Below the pieces are notes generated by a model. It did not search any database and had not been told where the DNA came from. It was given only the letters and a program-made list of their open reading frames with translations. From DASXRA01 sp963737425 (GTDB taxonomy: Bacteria; Actinomycetota; Actinomycetes; Mycobacteriales; Jatrophihabitantaceae), in NCBI GenBank assembly GCA_963737425.1, contig CAVTSX010000006.1:1-64000 (forward strand): a stretch of 64,000 nt of DNA, written 5' to 3'. Position numbers and translations under genes: made by a program. Below, piece after piece: positions 1-7,233 of the stretch (within the stretch, counting starts at the first letter, position 1; every line of letters begins with the position of its first letter).

Positions 1-1
1 G

Positions 2-184
2 TGCTACCTGGTCCCCGGCGGCGCAGGCCAACTGCATGCGCTTATGCGTGACGGTTCGCAGCGCATCCCGCTGCGGGAAGGCGATGCCGTCGTGTTCACA
101 CCCGGCACGATCCACTGCGCCGTGAACGATGATGACCTGCGAGTGCAGGTCATCATGCAGAACGGCGGCCTGCCCGAAGCGGGC
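2..184 (+). pseudogene. Cupin-domain protein, truncated at both ends of view
   Basis: The reading frame is already open at the first base. It encodes the C-terminal part of a small cupin beta-barrel: a stretch with REGDAVVFTPGTIH, the usual second cupin motif (G-D-x-x-x-x-P-x-x-x-H), then strands ending in MQNGGLPEAGDA. Cupins of this type normally continue for some tens of residues. Here the frame runs straight into the 3' half of a tRNA gene on the opposite strand (185-225), and everything after residue GDA is tRNA or junk sequence until a stop at 577. I infer that a recombination event removed the true C-terminus. The upstream part lies outside the window. The exact function cannot be given. 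Confidence 0.6.
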
Positions 185-225
185 GACGCCGCGCGGACTC
201 GAACCGCGAACCGCCCGATTACAAG
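185..225 (-). other. 3' half of a tRNA gene, anticodon TGT (Thr), without its 5' half
   Basis: Read on the minus strand this gives an anticodon loop CTTGTAA (anticodon TGT, threonine), the 3' anticodon strand TCGGG, a perfect T-arm (stem CGCGG/CCGCG around loop TTCGAGT) and a 7-nt acceptor 3' strand CGGCGTC. The expected partner CCCGA is absent upstream of the anticodon loop, and no D-arm fits there. CCA is not encoded. A 3' tRNA half beside foreign DNA is the usual trace of an integrase attachment site (attR/attL). It does not match the intact tRNA-Asn at 8651-8726, so it belongs to a different integration event. Confidence 0.65.
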
Positions 226-375
226 AAGCGTTCGTCCCTCGTTTGCCGCGTCTAGCGCTGAAAATACTGCGCCTACCTCTGCCCCTTGCAGTCTTAAATG
301 GCTGTCAATGACTGAACTTCATGGACAAAACCATGGACAGATCATCCACAGTGGACAGTCCGCAGTCGGCGAACG
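226..375. other. Short non-coding stretch in the decayed island
   Basis: No open frame here has a start, ribosome site and residue pattern that can be supported. The stretch between the broken LuxR gene and the membrane ORF (about 591-747) is likewise empty and locally richer in A/T than its surroundings, in keeping with imported or decaying DNA. Confidence 0.4.
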
Positions 376-590
376 TCAGACCGGACGGATCTCGCTGCAC
401 TTGGCCAGAGCGGCGATGCGGCTGCTGACGTCCAGTCTCGTCAACATGTTCTCCCTGTGGGCTTGCAGACGGTGCCCTCGAAGACCGCCACCGCCTGGGC
501 GATCTGCCCATTGGTGCAGGTCATTGGTGCAATGGCCATTGCGACCGGCCGGAGGATCTCCAGCTGCCGCGCCGTGAGATCGGGCACTCC
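376..590 (-). pseudogene. Broken LuxR-type HTH regulator (C-terminal fragment)
   Basis: Two frames together spell a LuxR/GerE DNA-binding domain. From 590 downward one frame gives LTARQLEILRPVA, then TNGQIAQAVAVFEGTV. A shift of frame at the recognition helix is then needed to continue as HRENMLTRLDVSSRIAALAKC, ending at TGA 376-378. The first half also carries a small duplication: GCACCAATG occurs twice, 13 bases apart, inserting extra residues between VA and TNGQ. The N-terminal receiver or sensor part is missing. This is a decayed remnant of a response regulator; it is not expected to make a working protein. Confidence 0.6.
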
Positions 591-747
591 AGGCTGTCTA
601 CCTGCAATTTAGTCTAGGCGGAAATTGAATGAGATTCATGAGCACATATCACTATCTAATTCGTCAACTTCGGCCTCAGAGTTCCATACCGCCAATCGGG
701 TGAATACATCTTCACCAGCAGCACATTTACTGCGATCCGCCTCGACA

Positions 748-975
748 TTACTCATTCGCAGAGTGATGACCTTGGTGAAGATCGTGCGTTTTTCGATACC
801 AGGTGAGTGTCATCCGAGTCATCATCCCCATCACGATTCCGGCGGCCAGAGGTATCACGTCACGCTGCCAGCCGGAGTTGACCATGCTGCCAACGATGAC
901 GGCGACGACGAATAGAACCCCACCGCTGACCAAGAGGTCGCGCAAGCTTGAACTCTCAAGACGCATATCGGCCAT
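748..975 (-). CDS. Small two-helix membrane protein (possible immunity protein)
   Basis: The 75-residue product has a short charged N-terminus, two hydrophobic segments (about residues 14-33 and 40-60) and a basic, His-rich tail, so it should sit in the cytoplasmic membrane. The ATG at 975 is preceded by AGGGAG a few bases upstream. It begins 15 bases after the stop of the Gly/Trp-rich mini-ORF at 991-1104, on the same strand. Small two-helix membrane proteins directly after bacteriocin genes often give immunity, and that is the basis for the suggestion. No family signature is recognised, so the function is inference from position and topology only. Confidence 0.5.
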   Translation of the reverse strand: MADMRLESSSLRDLLVSGGVLFVVAVIVGSMVNSGWQRDVIPLAAGIVMGMMTRMTLTWYRKTHDLHQGHHSANE

Positions 976-990
976 TATCTCCCTACTCGT

Positions 991-1104
991 TTAGCATGCC
1001 GCGGCGCAACCAGCAATGCCCCATATGAGTCCGCCCCAGATGCCGCCACCTCGGGAGGCACCTGCCCACCCTCCCCAGAATGCGGCTCGGGCGCAGTTTC
1101 TCAC
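991..1104 (-). CDS. Bacteriocin-like Gly/Trp-rich mini-protein
   Basis: A GTG-started ORF of 37 codons. After a short start (VRNCARAAF) it contains repeated small-residue GxxxG-like patterns with four Trp residues, and Cys near both ends (Cys4, Cys33, Cys37). Such composition is typical of class II bacteriocin core peptides. GGAGG lies 12 bases before the GTG. In the overlapping frame a 36-codon ORF starting ATG at about 1212 ends in GG-I-T-V-M-stop at the GTG, which looks like a double-glycine leader junction but is out of frame with the core. The precursor may therefore be frameshifted, or the match may be chance. A membrane protein follows 15 bases later. Confidence 0.3.
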   Translation of the reverse strand: MRNCARAAFWGGWAGASRGGGIWGGLIWGIAGCAAAC

Positions 1105-1262
1105 ATGACGGTTATGCCTCCACGGATTCCAGTGGTTTCGGGCGATCGATGTCCCGCCCCAAGGGTCACACCATCCGCTCCACCAATGGCAGCGCATGCC
1201 AGATAGATCATCTCTGTTGGCAGGATCGTCCGGGTACCCGTATGAATTCGCGTTTCCGGGGG

Positions 1263-1396
1263 TACCACACTGCCAGTGATGGGCTATCTGGGTGATCGAA
1301 GGAGCCTGGCGCGTTTACTGGGCATTGTTGGCGTCGAAATGGTCGTCGTTGGCACAGGTGAGCACGAGTTCGGGACCCATCTTGGGGCCCCGGCAC
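1263..1396. repeat. Direct repeat copy 1 (decayed gene end)
   Basis: This stretch aligns along its whole length with 4164-4293 in the same orientation. Both begin TACCACACTGCCAGTG and share blocks such as GGGCAT..TGGCG.CGAA, TGGCA and GCACGAGTT. On the minus strand both encode the same type of protein C-terminus ending A-x-x-AQ-stop (here ANNAQ, in the other copy ASDAQ). They are remnants of two related genes, or of one duplicated gene, lying on either side of the IS3 element. Upstream on the minus strand (about 1420-1570) a short frame (RGRVIAHKNLRERV...) looks coding but is isolated. The parent family is not recognised. Confidence 0.5.
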
Positions 1397-1845
1397 GGGT
1401 GTCAGGTCGCCCAGGTCGTCAAGCGTCGCGCCAGCGCGTGCAGCTGCTCGATCGCGTCCGATTCCAGAACGAACGGGCTGGCGAGGACACGCTCGCGCAG
1501 GTTCTTGTGGGCGATCACGCGCCCTCGGCGCTGGTTGACCGAGGGAAGGCACAAGGCCCGGCCACCCCATGGATTGGGCACGCATGGCCTGCACCTTGGT
1601 CGGGTCGTGGGGCGCTGACTCCCTCGATGCGAAGCATTTCCGAGCCCTAGCGCGGCGGCTGGTGCTCGACGGCATGCGGGCGTCTGTGTCGGTGGTAGGC
1701 CGCTGAAGTCCGACCGCGGTGCCTGCGATTGTCACGCAGATAGTCACTCAGTCCGAGGTCGGACGCCTCGTCTATCTGGACCTGCGGGTGCTACGGCCGG
1801 ATCGGGTAGACCGCTCCTGGAATTTCGGCGCACCGCGTGCTGGCA

Positions 1846-2049
1846 TCATCCAGGTCCCCCTGCCAGGGCTGCGAGCACGGCACACCCCGTGGCGAACACG
1901 GCGAACACGAACTCAGCCACGTCATTGACCGCTTCGGTGACGAAGGCGCCACCCCACTGCTGACGCAGCCACACAGCGAGCAGCACCACCGACACCCCAA
2001 GCAGCACGCCCACACGCACGGGACCGCGCAACCTGACCGCCACACTCAT
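1846..2049 (-). pseudogene. N-terminal fragment of a membrane protein
   Basis: From ATG 2049 the frame encodes a basic N-terminus (MSVAVRLRGPVRVG) followed by two hydrophobic segments (about residues 13-28 and 46-64) and then stops. The pattern looks like the first two helices of a larger integral membrane protein rather than a complete gene. It lies 62 bases from the left end of the IS3 element, in a region with other broken genes. No ribosome site is obvious. The assignment rests on hydrophobicity only. Confidence 0.35.
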
Positions 2050-2157
2050 TTGATCGACACACACCCCGCCGGGTTAAGCACCCGGTCGATCCAACGAGCC
2101 CTTCGGGCCTTTGAACCGCCCCGGCTTTTCCGGAGACTCGGTTTGGTGGAACCGGCT

Positions 2158-3060
2158 TCAGGCTGAGGGCCGGTATTGACGGTAGTAGGCCTGCTCCAGT
2201 TCGACCGGCGGGATGTCGCCGTTCTCCTCGTAGAGGCGTCGGTTGTTGAACCAGTCGATGTAGTGGAGGGTGGCGATCTCGACTTGATCGACCGTCTTCC
2301 ACGGCCGCTGCGGATTGATCAACTCTGACTTGTACAGGCCGATCACCGTCTCGGCCAAGGCGTTGTCGAATGCATCGCCGACGGTGCCGATCGAGGGTGT
2401 GACGCCTACGGCGGCGAGGCGTTCGGTGAACGCGATCGACGTGTATTGCGAGCCGGCGTCGGTGTGATGCACCAGCCCGGACAGCGTGGTCACATCTTCG
2501 CGGCGACGGACCCACACGGCCTGCTCCAGTGCGTCGAGTACCAACTGGGTGCGCATGCTCGTCGCCGCCCGCCAGCCCAGGATGCGACGGGCGTAGGCGT
2601 CGATGACGAAGGCGACGTAGACCACCCCGGCCCAGGTCGCGACATACGTGAAGTCCGCGACCCACAACGCGTTCGGTCGCAGCGGGTTGAACTGCCGCTT
2701 GACCAGGTCCACCGGCCGCTCGGCGGCCGGGGCCGGTGTGGTCGTCTTCCACTTCTTGCCGCGCCGAATCCCTTGCAGGCCAAGGGATTGCATCAACCGC
2801 TCGACGGTGCAGCGGGCTACCTCGATGCCCTCCCGGTTGAGCTGCAACCACACCTTGCGCGGCCCGTAGACGCCGAAGTTGTCCCGATGCACGCGGGCAA
2901 TCTCGATCTTCAGTTCTTCGTCGCGCAGGCTGCGCTTCGACGGCGGTCGGGACTTGGCGTCGTAGTAGGTGGACGGGGCGATCGTGATCCCGTGCTCGCA
3001 CAGCACGCGACAGATCGGCGCGACCCCGAACCGGCCCTTGTGGGCGTCGATGAACCTCAC
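2158..3060 (-). CDS. IS3-family transposase OrfB (DDE integrase domain)
   Basis: The 300-residue product starts with the HTH_21-like region (residues about 1-60) followed by an rve integrase core. Catalytic residues are visible as D136 (WVADFTYV), D201 (HHTDAGSQY) and E237 (NALAETVIG); the last two are 35 residues apart, the DD35E spacing of IS3 transposases. The GTG start overlaps the TGA of orfA as GTGA, so it may be made by translational coupling or, as in other IS3 elements, as a frameshifted OrfAB fusion. It cuts and joins the ends of the element. Confidence 0.93.
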   Translation of the reverse strand: MRFIDAHKGRFGVAPICRVLCEHGITIAPSTYYDAKSRPPSKRSLRDEELKIEIARVHRDNFGVYGPRKVWLQLNREGIEVARCTVERLMQSLGLQGIRRGKKWKTTTPAPAAERPVDLVKRQFNPLRPNALWVADFTYVATWAGVVYVAFVIDAYARRILGWRAATSMRTQLVLDALEQAVWVRRREDVTTLSGLVHHTDAGSQYTSIAFTERLAAVGVTPSIGTVGDAFDNALAETVIGLYKSELINPQRPWKTVDQVEIATLHYIDWFNNRRLYEENGDIPPVELEQAYYRQYRPSA

Positions 3061-3386
3061 CAGAACCTCTGTGGGCGGTCGAGCTCCGCCGCGAAGAAAC
3101 TCGATGCAGCCTTGAGGATCTCATTCGCCCGACGCAGCTCGGCGACCTCGCGCTTGAGCGCCTTGATCTCGGTCCGCTCGTCGCTGCTCAGACCCGACCT
3201 CTCACCGGCGTCCACTTCGGCCTGCCGCACCCACTTGCGCAGCGTCTCCGTGCTGCCGATACCGAGCTTCGAGGCGACCGCACCGATCGCCGCCCACTCC
3301 GACGGGTAATCGCCCTTGACCTCGGCGACCATCCGCACCGCACGCTCCCGCAGCTCACGCGGGTAGTTGCTCCCGTGACGTGACAT
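3057..3386 (-). CDS. IS3-family transposase OrfA (HTH protein)
   Basis: The 109-residue protein has an N-terminal HTH_Tnp_1 domain (about residues 8-55: YPRELRERAVRMV ... STETLRKWVRQAEVD) that recognises the IS ends. A leucine-zipper-like coiled coil follows (about 68-92: EIKALKREVAELRRANEILK) for multimerisation. It lies just inside the right terminal repeat, as usual, and overlaps orfB by four bases. The length is typical. Confidence 0.92.
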   Translation of the reverse strand: MSRHGSNYPRELRERAVRMVAEVKGDYPSEWAAIGAVASKLGIGSTETLRKWVRQAEVDAGERSGLSSDERTEIKALKREVAELRRANEILKAASSFFAAELDRPQRFW

Positions 3387-3446
3387 GGCTTCCAGCTACT
3401 CCTTCTCAACAACTGGAGCCTCCGGACACGCCGGGGCGGTTCACTT

Positions 3447-4142
3447 TAGTCCCAGCCCATAGGCCCCTCAACCCGCGACCGGCCCGGTCGATAAGCATCG
3501 ACGGGCCCGGGTCGGTCGGCCGGGCCTACCACGACGTCGGCTACAGGTCCTCGCCACACCCAGCACGCGCGCCGCTCGACGCGACACGAACAGCCCACAC
3601 CCCCGGTCCGCAGTTCATCACGGCCCGCAGCGCTCGCACGCCCCGCCCGACGCCGTGTGTTGATCAGCGCGACCCGCCGACCCTCGAGCCCGGCAACAGA
3701 TGGTGAGCTTTGTCGTTTCGCCGCACCATCGACTACAGCGCACCTCGCATTCCCAGCGCACCACCTGCAGGCGCGGGATCACGCTCGGGCTATCGGCGGT
3801 GGTTGCGAACCGGCGTGGGCATCCGTCGGCACACCCGCCCGGGCAGGCGAGCGAACACAATTGCGTCGCCGTCCGCGCAAAGAACACGGCCGCCGTTACC
3901 GGACTTCAGCGGACTACTACCGACGCGCGGACCCACTTGGCGACGGCTGCGCCCGCCCAAGCGCTGCACCCAGCCACCCGACCCCCGGCTGCCCGACCTA
4001 CCCGCAGGATAGGAAGGCGGTCTCAACCACCCGGAAAAGAACTGCCGCGCATCTCGTCTCAGTCAGTGGCGGGCGCCGATCCGCTGACAATGAGCGTCCG
4101 GGCACTGTGTGCTTTGCGGTGCCCGGGTACGACGACACTCCC
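3447..4142. other. About 700 bp without a supported gene
   Basis: Several long frames are open on both strands, as expected at this GC content. None has a ribosome site, a domain pattern or balanced composition: their translations are Arg/Pro-rich and typical of out-of-frame reading. The stretch sits between the IS3 element and direct repeat copy 2 and is probably debris of earlier insertions. Confidence 0.45.
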
Positions 4143-4163
4143 TCACGCCGCGTGCGTCGGAGT

Positions 4164-4293
4164 TACCACACTGCCAGTGTGGGATTTGTCGTGGGGATAG
4201 ACGGCATCGGGCGCGATCATTGGGCATCGCTGGCGCCGAATTGGGTACCGCTGGCATGAGTGGGCACGAGTTTGCGGGCCAAATTGTGGGCCA
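4164..4293. repeat. Direct repeat copy 2 (decayed gene end)
   Basis: This is the partner of 1263-1396, in the same orientation and diverged by scattered substitutions. On the minus strand it encodes the C-terminus that closes the long frame of the excisionase-like ORF (LAHNLARKLVPT ... ASDAQ-stop at 4217). The two copies are about 2.9 kb apart and bracket the IS3 element, so one may be a duplicate of the other or both may come from a gene family carried by the island. Confidence 0.5.
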
Positions 4294-5233
4294 GTACCTC
4301 GACGCCACCTGCTGCGGCACTCGGGCGTCGCGGCTGAGGGCTCTGGGCGCTCGGCCGCGACTGGCTGGTCAGGCTCGGCCAACTCCGGTGCCGTCCACGC
4401 GGCTGCGGCCACCGCGGGGTGCGGGCACGCCAGCAGTTCGGCCGCAGTCCGGTGCGCGGAGTCGGCGTCGGTGCCCGCGGCGGTGATCTGCTCAGCCAGC
4501 GGCCCGGTCGCCGCGGGCGTGGCCCAACCGCGCACCCAGCGTTTGAGGCGACGTGATGCTCGTCGCCGACGAGCATGGCAAACCGGTCGGCGTAGCGGCA
4601 CACCAGCGCGGCAGGTCCATAAGCAACACTCTGGCACGCCGACCGCGCCGACCCCGCGACCGGTGATCGCGAAGACCTCCGAGCATCGCGCCATGAAATC
4701 GGCGGCGCTAAAGGTTCACGGCGAGCACAGCCGGAAGAAGAACGCAGGGCGTCGAACCCCGCCTTGCAAATGCGGTGAGTCGTGCCCTCTTCGACTTCAC
4801 CGATGCGCTCTGTTCTGGTTTGGGCTGGTTCTAGGTGCCGGAAGTTTCTCCAGGTGCCCTGAGTCCATTGCACGAGCCATTGCACGCCTGCCCGCAGGGC
4901 CTCGATGGTCGATTGCAAGGTGCCGGACGCGCGACTCGATGACGTGGCGGCGTCGAGCATCGCCTCAACGGCCTTCGCGGGGATGACGTAGTCGCCGCGC
5001 CGTCCTCGCGTCATGCCGACAGCGGGAAAGGCACCTGCTCTGATCAGCCGGTAGAGATGCTCACGCGACCTGCTCAACAGAGCTGCCGCCTCCGGCACGG
5101 TGTAGGTGGGTACGCCGAGTGCCCGCTTCTGCAATGCGTTTCGCAGTACCTGCTCACCACGGATCAGCCGAGCCCGAAGCTCTGTCGGCTCGCTTGGAGG
5201 CTCGTCGTGCCGCGTCGTAACCTGGCCATGCAT
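4217..5233 (-). CDS. Excisionase-like HTH protein with a doubtful C-terminal extension
   Basis: From ATG 5233 (MHGQVTTRHDEPP) the protein carries a MerR/excisionase-type winged helix at about residues 45-95: YTVPEAAALLSRSREHLYRLIRAG, then a wing with RGRRGDYVIPAKAVEAML. Such proteins bind attachment sites and steer an integrase towards excision. They are normally 70-130 residues. Here the frame stays open for 338 residues, and the C-terminal 200 are Arg/Pro/Ser-rich. A different frame on the same strand (4143-4694) reads more like protein (WATPAATGPLAEQITAAG ...), so I suspect a frameshift or fusion to a second decayed gene. Its place near the integrase supports an excision role. Confidence 0.45.
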   Translation of the reverse strand: MHGQVTTRHDEPPSEPTELRARLIRGEQVLRNALQKRALGVPTYTVPEAAALLSRSREHLYRLIRAGAFPAVGMTRGRRGDYVIPAKAVEAMLDAATSSSRASGTLQSTIEALRAGVQWLVQWTQGTWRNFRHLEPAQTRTERIGEVEEGTTHRICKAGFDALRSSSGCARREPLAPPISWRDARRSSRSPVAGSARSACQSVAYGPAALVCRYADRFAMLVGDEHHVASNAGCAVGPRPRRPGRWLSRSPPRAPTPTPRTGLRPNCWRARTPRWPQPRGRHRSWPSLTSQSRPSAQSPQPRRPSAAAGGVEVLAHNLARKLVPTHASGTQFGASDAQ

Positions 5234-5382
5234 CTGGGACTCCAATCTCGATGCGTTGCCCGGACGGGGATTGCCGCCTCGTCCGGGCTCGTCCTTGTGG
5301 CTCAGGCACTCGTGTCGACCTTGGGAACTCGGTCGATCAGCTGACGTCTGAGCCACGCATTAAGGAAACGGCCGCCAATGAC

Positions 5383-5413
5383 ACAGGACCCGGACAAACT
5401 GTCCGGGTCCTGT
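5383..5413 (-). terminator. Hairpin terminator after the flavoprotein gene
   Basis: A perfect 14-bp stem (ACAGGACCCGGACA with its complement) closes a three-base loop. It begins 20 bases beyond the stop of the flavoprotein gene, so it fits as the end of the integrase-regulator-flavoprotein transcript. The following run of T is weak on the minus strand. Confidence 0.65.
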
Positions 5414-5433
5414 TGAAGGGGTGCGCCGCTCTT

Positions 5434-6003
5434 CTAGGAACGGGCCTCCACTGCAGTTCTGATTGCCGCGATGATCGCCGTCCACGGCAGTTGCCGGCCG
5501 GGCACGCTACGCGGCCGATGCAGCGGCCACACGTCTTCGCCGTACACGAGATGGACGCCGACGCGGCGTAACGAGGCGAGATGGCTCTCCCACGCCGGCT
5601 GACCGGCATGGGCGGCGTTCACCCGAGGAAAGACGACGACGGGGACGGTTCGTCCGCCGAGTGCCTCACAGACTTGCGTCAGCGCTTGGTTGTCGGCAAT
5701 GCCGAGCGCCAGCTTGGCGACAGTGTTCGCGCTGGCCGGTGCGACCGCGTAACAGTCCACGGTGGGATGCGGGCTCTCCTCGCTCGGCAAACGTGGCGTG
5801 TGCCGGACCGGGTAGCCGGTGGTGTCCTCGATCTTGCCCAGCTCGCCGATGGCGTCGAGCCACGTGGCCGCCGTAGGCGTCAGAGTCACAGCGACCAGGT
5901 ACCCCAGTCCTTGGAGCGGCTCGATCAGCCGTTCGCGGATCTCCTCGACCCCGCCGGCGCTACTGCCGACCAGGCCGACGACTGGCGCCTCGCCCGCGCT
6001 CAT
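5434..6003 (-). CDS. Flavoprotein (CoaC/EpiD-like HFCD family)
   Basis: The 189-residue product has the fold of FMN-binding decarboxylase-like flavoproteins. An N-terminal strand-loop (VVGLVGSSAGGVEEI) starts a Rossmann-like domain; the PASANT-type motif is present as APASANTVAKLALGIADN; and a later segment (VFPRVNAAHAGQPAWESHL) stands where PPC decarboxylases have the substrate clamp. The canonical PxMNxxMW of CoaC is altered, so the substrate is probably not phosphopantothenoylcysteine. The start is ATG 6003, which overlaps the TGA of the regulator gene (ATGA), so the two are translationally coupled. It may modify a small molecule or peptide; the real substrate is unknown. Confidence 0.75.
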   Translation of the reverse strand: MSAGEAPVVGLVGSSAGGVEEIRERLIEPLQGLGYLVAVTLTPTAATWLDAIGELGKIEDTTGYPVRHTPRLPSEESPHPTVDCYAVAPASANTVAKLALGIADNQALTQVCEALGGRTVPVVVFPRVNAAHAGQPAWESHLASLRRVGVHLVYGEDVWPLHRPRSVPGRQLPWTAIIAAIRTAVEARS

Positions 6004-7229
6004 GCGACTGCGCGGCAACGTTCGGCGAGCGCGAGCAGTTCAGATGACCGGCGGCCGCCGCTGACGGGCGCGCGCCGGTGCAACGTCTTTACCGCCTCGC
6101 GGGCGGCTGTGTTCTGCCGGACGAGTGTCGGCGCCTCACGCTCGGCGGCCAGCAGCTGCCGCAATGCTTCGTCGTCCTGGCCGGCGTACGTGAGCGCACG
6201 GGCCATGTCGATCTGGTGGACGGTGCGCCGCTCGATCGGCAAGTGCGTCGCGGCGATCTCCCGATGCTCGATCACGTAGCTGACGTCGCCGAGATCAAGG
6301 CCAGCAGAGAGTCGATGTAGTTCGACATTCGTCGGACCGAAGCTCGTCTGCCAGTAGTTCGCGTCGATGCCCAGCTGCTCGGCGGCGTTGGCTGCCTGGC
6401 GCAGCAGATCCGTTGCAGTCTGCCGGTCGTGATTGCGCGCCGCGGCTACCGCAGTGCGCAGGTGCAACATGCCGAACAGGCTCAGCGCGGCCGGGTCGCC
6501 GCTGGCAACCTGCTCGCGCAACCAGCTCGCTGCAGTCAACCCGAGGTCGAGCGCGTCGTCGTAACGACCGTTCGCGAGCAGCGCGTGAGTGCAGGACCGC
6601 GCCGCGGACGCAAGGACAAGCGGATCGTCGCTCTCATCAGCCGCGCGCATAGCGCGCTCGGCCGCGATCCAGCCCAGATCGGCCTCGCCCACCTTGGAAA
6701 GCGTCGTCGCCGCCAGGTGGTGCGTACGCGCGGAGACTGACCACGACCTGCGTCGCTGATCGCCTTCGCCGGGAGCATCTTCCAGCTGCTGCGCGATCCT
6801 GATCAGTTCTGGCAATGCGGCGATGACGCGTCCAACGCGGCCGGCCTGGTAGTCGCTCCACGACGCCTCGACGTGCTGCTCGGACCAGAGCACCGGCGGC
6901 GCGGGCGTCTCCGCCGGGCGATACAGAACGCGCGACAAGCGACGGGGCGTCATGAGCGCATCGCGGATGGCCGGAACGTTGTCCTGCTGCTCGTCGTCCT
7001 CGGCCAGCACCGGCTCGCCGAGCAGATCGCCGAGCGTGACCCGCAGTTCCCGCGCGAGGTCGGCGAGGACGTCGAGTCGGCGAGCTTGGCGTTCGCCGCG
7101 CTCGCTCTTGCTCAGCCAGTCCTCGGACCGGTCGACCATGCTCGCGAGCGTGGCCTGGGTAAGATTGCGGCGCTGCCGGTAGAAGGCGAGCCGCTCGCCA
7201 ACAGTCATCATGTCGCCCGCGCCGCGCAT
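6000..7229 (-). CDS. XRE-type HTH regulator with TPR-like C-terminal domain
   Basis: Residues about 8-65 form a Cro/C1-type HTH (MTVGERLAFYRQRRNLTQATLASMVDRSEDWLSKSERG). The remaining about 300 residues are Ala/Leu-rich helical repeats that resemble tetratricopeptide repeats, as in actinobacterial regulators that sense a peptide or partner protein. The gene starts 4 bases after the integrase stop and overlaps the flavoprotein start by four bases. A TAGGCT box lies 6 bases before ATG 7229, so a leaderless promoter inside the integrase end is possible; an alternative start is ATG 7211. XRE/TPR genes coupled to a flavoprotein gene recur in actinomycetes; their job is not established. Confidence 0.78.
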   Translation of the reverse strand: MRGAGDMMTVGERLAFYRQRRNLTQATLASMVDRSEDWLSKSERGERQARRLDVLADLARELRVTLGDLLGEPVLAEDDEQQDNVPAIRDALMTPRRLSRVLYRPAETPAPPVLWSEQHVEASWSDYQAGRVGRVIAALPELIRIAQQLEDAPGEGDQRRRSWSVSARTHHLAATTLSKVGEADLGWIAAERAMRAADESDDPLVLASAARSCTHALLANGRYDDALDLGLTAASWLREQVASGDPAALSLFGMLHLRTAVAAARNHDRQTATDLLRQAANAAEQLGIDANYWQTSFGPTNVELHRLSAGLDLGDVSYVIEHREIAATHLPIERRTVHQIDMARALTYAGQDDEALRQLLAAEREAPTLVRQNTAAREAVKTLHRRAPVSGGRRSSELLALAERCRAVA

Positions 7230-7233
7230 GCGC

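Larger units (their letters stand above)
2112..3443 (-). mobile_element. Intact IS3-family insertion sequence, 1332 bp
   Basis: The element is bounded by imperfect terminal inverted repeats of about 27 bp that both begin TGAACCGCCCCGG (left from 2112; right end at 3443 read on the minus strand) and agree again at TCCGGAG. It is flanked on both sides by the same three bases, CTT (2109-2111 and 3444-3446), a 3-bp target duplication as IS3-family elements make. It carries an orfA/orfB pair on the minus strand. Intact ends, target duplication and open frames indicate a recent insertion. It landed in already decayed island DNA and interrupts no recognisable gene. Confidence 0.93.

Noticed and set aside
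748..975. The two-helix membrane protein as a holin
   Set aside because: No endolysin or other phage lysis gene is near, and its place behind the bacteriocin-like ORF fits immunity better.
1922..3124. A 400-codon minus-strand ORF across the IS3 element
   Set aside because: It is an Arg/Pro-rich shadow of orfB in another frame; orfB has the DDE motifs.
3618..4026. Short minus-strand ORFs with Cys-rich or Arg/Gly-rich sequence
   Set aside because: No ribosome site, no domain and composition typical of out-of-frame GC-rich DNA.
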